From NCBI GenBank assembly GCA_965216535.1, contig OZ244175.1:5766001-5830000 (forward strand): DNA of 64,000 nucleotides. Reading direction: 5' to 3'. Position numbers and translations under genes: made by a program. The stretch comes from Hoeflea_A sp965216535 (GTDB lineage: Bacteria > Pseudomonadota > Alphaproteobacteria > Rhizobiales > Rhizobiaceae). Positions 34,831-42,492 of the stretch are shown here, one piece after another. Under the pieces are notes generated by a model. The model saw only the letters and a list, made by a program, of their open reading frames with translations, made no database searches and was not told the origin of the DNA. The first letter of the stretch is position 1; each line of letters starts with the position of its first letter.

Positions 34831-35541
34831 ATGAACGACAAAGACAAGATCACGGGCAACCGATTGGAATGGCACGACGATATGCCCTATTCCACCGCCT
34901 TTGGCGATCACTTTTATTCCAAGGCCGACGGCCGGGCGGAATGCGGCCATGTCTTCCTCGGCGGCAACGGCCTGCCGCAGCGTTGGACAGAGGGCCGGTC
35001 TTTCACGATCGCCGAACTCGGCTTCGGCACCGGCCTGAACTTCCTGGAAACCGTAAGGGTTTGGCGGCAAGCAGCATCGGGCGGCCGGCTGACCTTTGTC
35101 AGTTTCGAACAGTTTCCGCTTGCGGCGGCAGAGATGCGCCGTGCATTGGCCGTATGGCCCGAACTCGCCCCGATTACGGAAAGGCTCTGCGCTGACTGGC
35201 CAGCACATCAAAGCGGGACCGTGCATCTGGATTTCGATGGCGACGTTGCACTTACTGTCCATGTCGGCGATGCGCGGCGGCGAGTGCCGGCTTGGTCCGG
35301 GACAGCAGATGCCTGGTTTCTCGATGGCTTTGCTCCGGCGCGTAACGCCGAGATGTGGTCACAAGACCTGATGGAGGCGGTCTTTGCGCACACACGACCA
35401 GGCGGGACGTTCTCTACGTACACCGCCGCCGGATGGGTGCGTCGCAACCTCCAGGACGCCGGATTCAATGTTCAAAAGGTTAAAGGGTTCGCCGGCAAGC
35501 GTGAGATGCTTTGCGGCAAACGCCTGCCAGCTCAGGAGTGA
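34831..35541 (+). CDS. mnmD: MnmD-like tRNA (mnm5s2U34)-methyltransferase
   Basis: 236 residues. The SAM-binding motif AELGFGTGLNFLE is at residues 61-73, and WFLDGFAPARNAEMW is the family signature of the MnmC N-terminal domain. It methylates nm5(s2)U34 of tRNA using SAM. The ATG at 34831 has no strong ribosome binding site and may be leaderless. The stop overlaps the convergent DUF2000 gene by 10 nt. Confidence 0.9.
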   Translation: MNDKDKITGNRLEWHDDMPYSTAFGDHFYSKADGRAECGHVFLGGNGLPQRWTEGRSFTIAELGFGTGLNFLETVRVWRQAASGGRLTFVSFEQFPLAAAEMRRALAVWPELAPITERLCADWPAHQSGTVHLDFDGDVALTVHVGDARRRVPAWSGTADAWFLDGFAPARNAEMWSQDLMEAVFAHTRPGGTFSTYTAAGWVRRNLQDAGFNVQKVKGFAGKREMLCGKRLPAQE

Positions 35542-35939
35542 AGTTTGGCGCCCTTGGTGATCTTGTCCACGAGCTTCTTGTCGGCGTGGAGCGCGATCCC
35601 CACGACCCTGGCATCGTCGGGGCCGAATTCGGCAAACGCAGCACGGTTCGCCTCGTCATGTCCGGTCGAGAACATTTCTTCAACGTAGAGCGAGGCCACA
35701 ATCCCGCGATCCAGAACCCTTTGGTGAATGGTCCGCATTTTTTCGGCCGGCGCCGCGAGAACGATCATTGGCTGCCGAGACAGCGGATTGTAGAGGTTGC
35801 CCGCGCGGTCGCGATAGGGCTCACCGATAAGATCCGGCTTCTGAGCAACCAGGCCGCTGACCAGGAATGCGGTGACATTGAGCGCCTGCCAGGAGGCGAG
35901 ATCGTCTCGCAGGACGATGGCGATTTTGGTATCAAACAT
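35532..35939 (-). CDS. DUF2000 family protein
   Basis: 135 residues. The sequence FDTKIAIVLRDDLASWQALNVTAFLVSGL and the C-terminal GIALHADKKLVDKITKGAKLH match DUF2000, a family with a peptidyl-tRNA-hydrolase-II-like fold and no established activity. The ATG at 35939 follows GGGAG at a good distance. It is divergent from the AraC-type regulator, a pairing that suggests regulation by it. Confidence 0.85.
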   Translation of the reverse strand: MFDTKIAIVLRDDLASWQALNVTAFLVSGLVAQKPDLIGEPYRDRAGNLYNPLSRQPMIVLAAPAEKMRTIHQRVLDRGIVASLYVEEMFSTGHDEANRAAFAEFGPDDARVVGIALHADKKLVDKITKGAKLHS

Positions 35940-35968
35940 GGACGGCACTCCCGAGCGGATCAAATTTC

Positions 35969-36826
35969 ATGGCGCCTGAACAAAAACCGGAATATCTGGC
36001 TGGTCTTGAACGATCGTGCGCGACCGATACCGGCGAGCGCATCGTTGAGGCGCCACCGGTGCCGGGCATAGAGCGTTTCGAGGCACGCTTTGCCGGCGCG
36101 TTTTTCGCCCCGCACCGACACGACACCTACGCCATCGGGGTGACCATGCGCGGGGTGCAGACATTCCATTATCGCGGAAAGCAGGAATACAGTCTGCCGG
36201 GGCGGATCATCGTCCTGCATCCAGATGAGCTGCATGACGGCGCGGCCGGCACTGAAGCAGGCCTGTGCTACCGGATGCTCTATGTCGAACCGGCGATGAT
36301 CCACCGGGCTCTCGGCGACCGGGCGGGCCCCCTGCCCTTCGTCAAGCATCCCGTTGTCGAGGATCCAGCCCTGCAAGCCTCACTTCTGGCAGCTCTCGGC
36401 CGGCTCGACGAAGGGATCGAAGACCTCGCGCTCACGGACATCATTGCCGGTGTCGCTTCAGGCCTTTCACGCCATTCGGACCGGCAGCATCCATCGCTCG
36501 ACCGGGCAACGATTGATCGCGTCTATCGGGCCCGTGACTATCTTTGTGACAACGCCCTGCGGACCGTTCACTCAGAGGAGCTGGAACAGGTCGCTGGAGT
36601 CGACCGGTTTGCGCTATCACGACAATTTCGCAAGGTGTTTGCCACCAGTCCGCACCGCTTTCTGATCATGCGCCGGCTTGACCATGCACGCCGCTTGATC
36701 AGCCAGGGCGAAGATTTGGCTGATGTGGCCGCAGCCGTGGGCTTTGCCGACCAAAGCCATCTCACCCGGCACTTCAAGAAGTGTTATGGCGTCACGCCCG
36801 GCCGTTGGGCTCTAGCCACCCAATAG
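35969..36826 (+). CDS. AraC-family transcriptional regulator
   Basis: 285 residues. The N-terminal cupin sensor (APHRHDTYAIGVTMRGVQTF and a later HPDELHDGAAG) precedes a C-terminal AraC domain with two HTH motifs (SEELEQVAGVDRFALSRQFRKVF; LADVAAAVGFADQSHLTRHFKK). The effector is unknown. It starts 29 nt from the DUF2000 start and probably controls that gene. Confidence 0.92.
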   Translation: MAPEQKPEYLAGLERSCATDTGERIVEAPPVPGIERFEARFAGAFFAPHRHDTYAIGVTMRGVQTFHYRGKQEYSLPGRIIVLHPDELHDGAAGTEAGLCYRMLYVEPAMIHRALGDRAGPLPFVKHPVVEDPALQASLLAALGRLDEGIEDLALTDIIAGVASGLSRHSDRQHPSLDRATIDRVYRARDYLCDNALRTVHSEELEQVAGVDRFALSRQFRKVFATSPHRFLIMRRLDHARRLISQGEDLADVAAAVGFADQSHLTRHFKKCYGVTPGRWALATQ

Positions 36827-36838
36827 GCAAACCGAAAA

Positions 36839-38119
36839 TCAGGCGTCTTGGGTTTTAGCCTGTCTGGGCGATGCAACGGCGAAGACAACCGCGGCGGCCA
36901 CAATATTGACGACGGCCATGGCGAGAATTGCCCAGACCACATGCTGCATATGCGCTACGGCGGCGAGAACCACGGACAGGCCGATGGCCACGAGCCGAAC
37001 CAGCGTCCTCGACATTGTCATTCCGACAACGCGCATATCGTCAGGCGCGACATCAAGAAAATAAAGCGAATGAGCACTTGCCACACCCCGCGTGGCGACG
37101 GTCAAAACGAACACGGCCACCGCGTGAAATAGCGTCGGATTGATCAGCTGCAAAAGATGATTGCCCACCGTCGCCAAACCCGCAACCGCTGCCAGCACAC
37201 AGGCAACGGCCATCACGACACGATGGGAGGCCCTGCCCAGCAGACCCCATAAAGGGCCGGCCACTGCAAGCGCGAGTGCGGTCGACATGATGAGCGCTGT
37301 GACACCGCGAGCCGAATGCTCGTTGCTGACCGCTGCGAGTATCGCAAAGAACGGTAGAGCCAGCTCGACCGACAGCAGAGGCAGTCTGACCATCAGGAAC
37401 CGGCGAAACCAGGGCTCAACGGTCAGGGTCCGGTAGTTGGACAACAGTTCTTTCAGGTCCAGTCCGTGCCTTTGTGCCTTGTGGGTTTCGCCTTGTGGAA
37501 TTCCCGTCTCGGTGTTTCTGCGCACGCTGATGATGATCGCGGCCGAGGCCAGGAAGCAGACGGTGCCTATCAACACGATCGTCGAATGGCGCACCGCTGG
37601 GTTTGCATCCAGCATCAGCATGTGAATCGGCCAGACCAGCAGGATTGTGCCGAAGCCGCCGAGAGCCATTCCCCAATATCGAATGCGCGTTCGCCCCTCG
37701 GACGACATCGTCCTGCCGATGAAATCAGCAAACAAAACGCTTCGGAGTTCGGTGACAATTCCCAAAGCAAACATGATTGCAACAAGTGTCACGCTGATGA
37801 TCAGGGGCGAGCCCAGGAGAACTGATGTGATGGCCATTGCCAGGCAAACGGCCAGCATCACGTCTGCCGCTGCGAGGCTGCCAGGCCTGTGGCGCCGCGC
37901 CTCGATGAAGGCGCCACCGAACAAATCCACCACGATAAAGGCGGTGCGCCTTACAGCCACCAGCATGGCCGCGAGGAAAACCGGAACATCCTGGGTGATC
38001 GCGATATAGGTCAGAACCACGGCCGGACTGGCCATGTTCCATCCGGTGTTGATCAACCCACCCTGCGCCGACAGCAAGGACTGGATTCGGTTCTGTTTGT
38101 TTGGTTCCGCCGTCTTCAT
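36839..38119 (-). CDS. MFS transporter
   Basis: 426 residues with about 12 hydrophobic helices and a charged central loop (residues 205-235, TGIPQGETHKAQRHGLDLKE). It belongs to the major facilitator superfamily, but no subfamily motif identifies the cargo. Convergent with the AraC gene 12 nt away and divergent from the aminotransferase gene. Confidence 0.85.
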   Translation of the reverse strand: MKTAEPNKQNRIQSLLSAQGGLINTGWNMASPAVVLTYIAITQDVPVFLAAMLVAVRRTAFIVVDLFGGAFIEARRHRPGSLAAADVMLAVCLAMAITSVLLGSPLIISVTLVAIMFALGIVTELRSVLFADFIGRTMSSEGRTRIRYWGMALGGFGTILLVWPIHMLMLDANPAVRHSTIVLIGTVCFLASAAIIISVRRNTETGIPQGETHKAQRHGLDLKELLSNYRTLTVEPWFRRFLMVRLPLLSVELALPFFAILAAVSNEHSARGVTALIMSTALALAVAGPLWGLLGRASHRVVMAVACVLAAVAGLATVGNHLLQLINPTLFHAVAVFVLTVATRGVASAHSLYFLDVAPDDMRVVGMTMSRTLVRLVAIGLSVVLAAVAHMQHVVWAILAMAVVNIVAAAVVFAVASPRQAKTQDA

Positions 38120-38223
38120 GACAACAATGGTCGTAGCGCCACCCGGTAAGCCAACCGTTAATCCAGGCGGCCGCTTGTTTCTGCGCTTGACAATAGGTCA
38201 GTAATACTGACATAAATTTGGTC

Positions 38224-39486
38224 ATGACCTCACCTGTGCCCAACACCGAGCCTCAGCCCACCCTTTGGGAACCAGCCTATGCTAGCCGGGCCGATCGGCT
38301 GCAGGCGTCGGAAATCCGCGAATTGCTCAAGCTGCTCGAGCGTCCGGATATCATTTCGTTTGCCGGCGGCATTCCTGATCCGACCCTTTTTCCAGTCGAC
38401 GACGTGCGTGCGGCCTACGACCAGGCGCTTGGCCACCAGGCTTCGGCAGGACGGTTCCTGCAGTATTCAGTCAGCGAGGGCGATCCCGATCTGCGCGCCT
38501 GGATTGCCGGGCACATGGCCGAACGCGGTGTCACCTGTTCGCCCGAAAACATCCTGATCACCAACGGATCGCAACAGGCGCTCGAGTTTCTCGGCAAACT
38601 GCTTCTGTCACCTGACGATACGGCCCTCGTCGTGGCGCCGACCTATCTGGGAGCGCTTCAGGCGTTTTCGGCGAGCGAGCCCCGGTACGATGCGCTCGAT
38701 TTCGGCAGCGGCAACCGCACCACACAGTCCTATCGTGAAACGGCGGCTGCTGCCGGCGGCGCTGTAAAGTTTGCCTACGCCGTCCCGGACTTCGCAAACC
38801 CGACCGGCGAGACATTGTCGCCGCAACAGCGGCAAAACCTTCTGGCGCTGGCCGAAGACCTCGATATTCCGATCATCGAGGACGCAGCCTATGCAGCCCT
38901 GCGCTATGACGGCGATGATGAATTGCCGGTGCAGGCGCTTGATGTCGGGAAGTCCGGATCGATTGACGGGTCGCGAGTCATCTATTGCGGCACCTTCTCG
39001 AAGATCTTTACGCCCGGCCTGCGGGTTGGCTGGATCTGCGCATCAAAACAGCTCATTCGCCGCCTGACGCTGATCAAGCAGGCCAGCGACCTGAACAGCG
39101 CCGCGATCAACCAGGCGGTCATTTTGCAACTGGCGCAAACGCAGTTCGATGCACAAGTGGCGCGCGCCCGTGACCATTATCGACTGAAACGCGACACCAT
39201 GCTGGCCGCGCTCGCGGCACACATGCCGGCCGGAACGCAATGGACGCAGCCCGATGGGGGATTGTTCGTCTGGGTGACGCTGCCCGGCCATGTCGACGCG
39301 GCCAGCCTTCTCACCCGGTCGGTCGAGGAAGCCGGTGTCGCCTTCGTGCCGGGCCATGCTTTCTTTGCCGACGGCACCGGCCGGAACACCATGCGGTTGA
39401 GCTTCTCGCTGCCCGATATCGCGACGATCGATGAAGGGATCCGGCGACTTGGAATTCTGGTAAATTCCCAATCTGCACTAGGTTGA
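38224..39486 (+). CDS. PLP-dependent class I aminotransferase, LysN/MocR-like
   Basis: 420 residues. The PLP lysine is Lys260 in GTFSKIFTPGLRVGW; Asp220 in PIIEDAAYAALRYDG contacts the pyridine nitrogen. It resembles 2-aminoadipate or multi-substrate aminotransferases but lacks the GntR domain of MocR. Substrate unknown. An upstream in-frame TTG at 38218 is a weaker start. Confidence 0.9.
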   Translation: MTSPVPNTEPQPTLWEPAYASRADRLQASEIRELLKLLERPDIISFAGGIPDPTLFPVDDVRAAYDQALGHQASAGRFLQYSVSEGDPDLRAWIAGHMAERGVTCSPENILITNGSQQALEFLGKLLLSPDDTALVVAPTYLGALQAFSASEPRYDALDFGSGNRTTQSYRETAAAAGGAVKFAYAVPDFANPTGETLSPQQRQNLLALAEDLDIPIIEDAAYAALRYDGDDELPVQALDVGKSGSIDGSRVIYCGTFSKIFTPGLRVGWICASKQLIRRLTLIKQASDLNSAAINQAVILQLAQTQFDAQVARARDHYRLKRDTMLAALAAHMPAGTQWTQPDGGLFVWVTLPGHVDAASLLTRSVEEAGVAFVPGHAFFADGTGRNTMRLSFSLPDIATIDEGIRRLGILVNSQSALG

Positions 39487-39533
39487 TAGCCAACAGAGTA
39501 GAGATCCGGATCGCGATCGACTAAAGTGAAGCC

Positions 39534-39818
39534 ATGACAATAAGGCTTACGCAAATACAGGAATCCATCGTCAAGCAAGCCATCAAGGATGGAAAAGTCG
39601 AGACGGCGGAAGAGTTTATCACGGTAGCGTTGCAACAGATGCAGCGTGACCTTGAGACAAATCTCGAGCAACGCCTGGGCATGCCCATTGATGATATCAA
39701 TCGCGAACTGGATAAGGGGCTCTCCGGCAACGCTGTGGCGTGGGAGGGCTCAGCTCAGTTTCACGACAAGATGATGAAGAAACACCGGACCGTCTCGCGT
39801 GGCGGTTCTTCTCAGTAG
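39534..39818 (+). CDS. ParD-like antitoxin
   Basis: 94 residues. An N-terminal ribbon-helix-helix-type segment (TIRLTQIQESIVKQAIKDGKVETAEEFI) precedes a polar C-terminal tail that would wrap a toxin. It overlaps the parE-like pseudogene by 20 nt, as expected for a type II module. Since the partner is frameshifted it is probably an orphan antitoxin. Confidence 0.78.
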   Translation: MTIRLTQIQESIVKQAIKDGKVETAEEFITVALQQMQRDLETNLEQRLGMPIDDINRELDKGLSGNAVAWEGSAQFHDKMMKKHRTVSRGGSSQ

Positions 39819-40093
39819 AAACGCGGAAGCTGATCTCGAAGGGATCTGGCTGACAATCGGCGTCGGAATACGGCGTCGCTCATGCTGAGCGCATCATTGA
39901 ACATCTAAGCCATATTTTCGATCTTCTCGATCAGTTTCCGGGCATCGGTCAGGAGTATCCGCGCCTTCGCAAGGATGTTGTCTTTTTTCCCGTGCGAACA
40001 TATCCGTTTCTGGTGTTTTATAAACGCGTTCGCGGGGACATTCGCCTTGTGCGAATTCTCCATGACAAGATGCGTGTAGAAGATCATCTCTGA
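39799..40093 (+). pseudogene. ParE/RelE-family toxin, frameshifted
   Basis: A GTG-initiated frame begins VAVLLSRNAEADLEGIW and stops at 39886-39888. From about 39866 the next frame continues the toxin as EYGVAHAERIIEHL, then FPVRTYPFLVFYKRV and ends LHDKMRVEDHL at 40093. One extra base near 39861-39866 accounts for the shift. All ParE segments are otherwise intact, so the lesion is recent, or is a sequencing error. Confidence 0.8.
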
Positions 40094-40104
40094 CGGTCAG
40101 CCAC

Positions 40105-40644
40105 CTAAGTCTCGAACAGCGCCCTTAACGTCTCTTCGTCCATGCGATCGATGCCCGAAGCGTAGTTCAGCGCGTTCTGGTGGTAGAAGCGGGCGTTCAT
40201 CAGATTCGCTGCCCCATTGTCGCGGGTGCCGACCAGCTTTGAGGGTACACCGGCAATGATCGAGTTTGCGGGATATTGTGTTCCCTCCCGCACGATGGTG
40301 TGACCGGCAACAATCGAATTGTCACCGATCTTAGCGCCATCCATGATCGTCGCATTGATGCCGATCAGGCAACGGTCGCCGATCTCGCACCCATGGAGTG
40401 TGACGTGGTGGGTGATTGAGCAATCCTCTCCGACAACGGTCGGATGGGAATAGCCGACATGAACCATGACGAAGTCCTGGATGTTGCTGCGAGCGCCGAT
40501 GCGGATCTCCTGGAATTCAGCCCGCATGACGGCGTAGGGCCAGACGGATGCACCCTTGCTGATGTACACGCGGCCGTAAATTCGCGCGGTGTCATGGATG
40601 AAAGCCGGGTCGTCCAGCACGACGCTCGATCCGATCTGTTCCAT
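40105..40644 (-). CDS. Gamma-class carbonic anhydrase-like protein
   Basis: 179 residues, left-handed beta-helix. The metal ligands match the family: His62 in VMVHVGYSH, and His79 and His84 in SITHHVTLHGC. Hexapeptide repeats follow, then a C-terminal helix. It may hydrate CO2 or act on another substrate. It has no strong partner nearby. Confidence 0.88.
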   Translation of the reverse strand: MEQIGSSVVLDDPAFIHDTARIYGRVYISKGASVWPYAVMRAEFQEIRIGARSNIQDFVMVHVGYSHPTVVGEDCSITHHVTLHGCEIGDRCLIGINATIMDGAKIGDNSIVAGHTIVREGTQYPANSIIAGVPSKLVGTRDNGAANLMNARFYHQNALNYASGIDRMDEETLRALFET

Positions 40645-40839
40645 GGCGTTCCATCCCCTTCAAATAGCTGGTGCCGTCAAAGGCAAGTGACGGCAATTGC
40701 AGCATAAAAGAGCAGATCGCCGTTTCGTGAAAGACCTTGCGGCATTTTTTGAGAATAGCCGCGGAAATTTACTCTAGCATCCCGCAAAAGAGGTTCTGCG
40801 GCGCCGAACGGGTCGGTCCAGCACTGGGGGAGACGCGCC

Positions 40840-41694
40840 ATGAACCACGTTGCAAAGGACCGATGCATGGCTGAATCTGGCTATTACGCACCCTCTGGCG
40901 GATTGCCGCCGCAATCGCAATTGTTGACCGGCCGTGCGGCCTTTACCGAGGCCTATGCGATCATTCCGAAAGGCGTGCTGACGGACATCGTCACCAGCAA
41001 ACTGCCCTTCTGGGAGGCCAGCCGGGCGTGGGTGCTGGCCCGTCCGTTGTCTGGATTTGCCGAAACCTTCTCGCAATATATTGTTGAAGTTTCGCCCGGC
41101 GGCGGCAGCGATCGGCCCGAGACCGACGATACGGCGGAAGCAGTCCTGTTCGTCGTCGACGGGAATTTGACGCTGACCATCGGACGAGAGACGCACCGGA
41201 TGGAACCCGGCGGATTTGCCTACATTCCCCCGGAATCCGACTGGACCGTTCGCAATGGTGGCGACACCGATCTGCGTTTCCACTGGATCCGCAAAGCGTA
41301 TGACTATGTCCCCGGGATTGAGGCGCCTGAGGCATTTGTCACCAATGAGAGGCTGATTGAGCCCTCGCCCATGCCCGATACCGGTGGCAAATGGGCGACG
41401 ACCCGTTTCGTCGACCCGGCCGATATACGCCACGACATGCATGTGACCATCGTCACGTTCGAGCCGGGCGCCGTCATCCCGTTTGCCGAAACCCATGTCA
41501 TGGAACACGGCCTTTATGTTCTGGAAGGCAAAGCCGTCTACCGGCTCAACCAGGACTGGGTCGAAGTGGAGGCCGGTGATTTCATGTGGCTGCGAGCCTT
41601 TTGCCCGCAGGCTTGCTATGCTGGGGGGCCCGGCAAGTTCCGCTACCTGCTCTACAAGGATGTGAACCGACACATGAAGCTGGGACGGACCTAG
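40840..41694 (+). CDS. Bicupin, (S)-ureidoglycine aminohydrolase-like
   Basis: 284 residues with two cupin domains. The C-terminal one carries the metal-binding pattern in IPFAETHVMEHGLYVLEGKAV, where E..H...H is as in AllE/UGHY. It would release ammonia from ureidoglycine in purine (allantoin) breakdown, though no other purine genes are present in the window. GGGGAGA precedes the ATG at 40840. Confidence 0.8.
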   Translation: MNHVAKDRCMAESGYYAPSGGLPPQSQLLTGRAAFTEAYAIIPKGVLTDIVTSKLPFWEASRAWVLARPLSGFAETFSQYIVEVSPGGGSDRPETDDTAEAVLFVVDGNLTLTIGRETHRMEPGGFAYIPPESDWTVRNGGDTDLRFHWIRKAYDYVPGIEAPEAFVTNERLIEPSPMPDTGGKWATTRFVDPADIRHDMHVTIVTFEPGAVIPFAETHVMEHGLYVLEGKAVYRLNQDWVEVEAGDFMWLRAFCPQACYAGGPGKFRYLLYKDVNRHMKLGRT

Positions 41695-41731
41695 GATTGT
41701 CCGGACACAGGTGTCCATAAGAAATCTCAGC

Positions 41732-42397
41732 CTACGTGGAAGGGACTCCGGCATGTTGCATTGCGACCTTTCGGAAGCGACGCAGTTCCGTGGGTGACGC
41801 ATCCTCGCCGGTGAAACTCTTAATGTAGGCTTCCAGAAACGACATCCGGAGATCCATCGGCTCGCGCAGCTCAAGCGCGTAGTAGCCGATCTGGGTAAAG
41901 TACAGCACCCGTGCCCGGATGAACGCGTCCAGATCTTCAAAGCCATGACGGCGATACATGTCGGTCAGCACCTGAACACGGCTATCATCCGCTTCGTCGA
42001 CCCGCCGACGCACGTCCGGTGACCGACGCGCCCACTCCCGCACCGCAAAATCAAGGCGCGGGTCGTATATTTCCTCATCCACCCAGCATTCCGAAACGCT
42101 GAGCACCGCTTCGGTGATCGTTTCCGACGGACGTTGTGCGCGGGCGACGATGCTTGCCGTATTCTTGTGCTCCCACAGGTGCAAAAGCCTGTCGAGCAGG
42201 TCCTTCCGGCTCTTGAAGAACCAATAGAAACTGGAACGCGACACGCCCAGGCGCTGCGCCAGGTTCATGACCTTGACCTGTTCGACCCCTTCCTCGACCA
42301 GCATGGTCAGGGCCAGCGCGATCCAGTCGTCGCGCGTGGTCCGCCTGCTGTCTGAAGGTTCCTGATCGGCTGGTTCAGTCGTCGCGAATTCGGTCAT
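41732..42397 (-). CDS. TetR-family transcriptional regulator
   Basis: 221 residues. The HTH lies at about residues 20-65 (VKVMNLAQRLGVSRSSFYWFFKSRKDLLDRLL), with an all-helical ligand-binding domain after it. It is divergent from the dimethylglycine dehydrogenase-like gene, with 95 nt between the starts. A sequence around its start recurs as a palindrome before the second flavoenzyme gene, so it may control both. Confidence 0.9.
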   Translation of the reverse strand: MTEFATTEPADQEPSDSRRTTRDDWIALALTMLVEEGVEQVKVMNLAQRLGVSRSSFYWFFKSRKDLLDRLLHLWEHKNTASIVARAQRPSETITEAVLSVSECWVDEEIYDPRLDFAVREWARRSPDVRRRVDEADDSRVQVLTDMYRRHGFEDLDAFIRARVLYFTQIGYYALELREPMDLRMSFLEAYIKSFTGEDASPTELRRFRKVAMQHAGVPST

Positions 42398-42406
42398 GCG
42401 GTCAAT
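42396..42406. promoter_or_regulatory. ATGCGGTCAAT site at the TetR start
   Basis: These 11 bases exactly match one arm of the 20-bp dyad at 44955-44974. They lie at the first codon of the TetR gene. The spacer also contains GTCTAGAC (42430-42437) and CTGTACAG (42418-42425). The repeat suggests a shared regulator site. Confidence 0.4.
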
Positions 42407-42492
42407 CGTATCGGTTTCTGTACAGTAGTGTCTAGACGATATTTTTTCATTGCGCTATGGTTCCGCGTCAAATCGGGAGGCCGGAGGATCAA

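Noticed and set aside
39905..40087. Minus-strand 60-codon frame
   Set aside because: It lies opposite the intact second half of the parE-like pseudogene.
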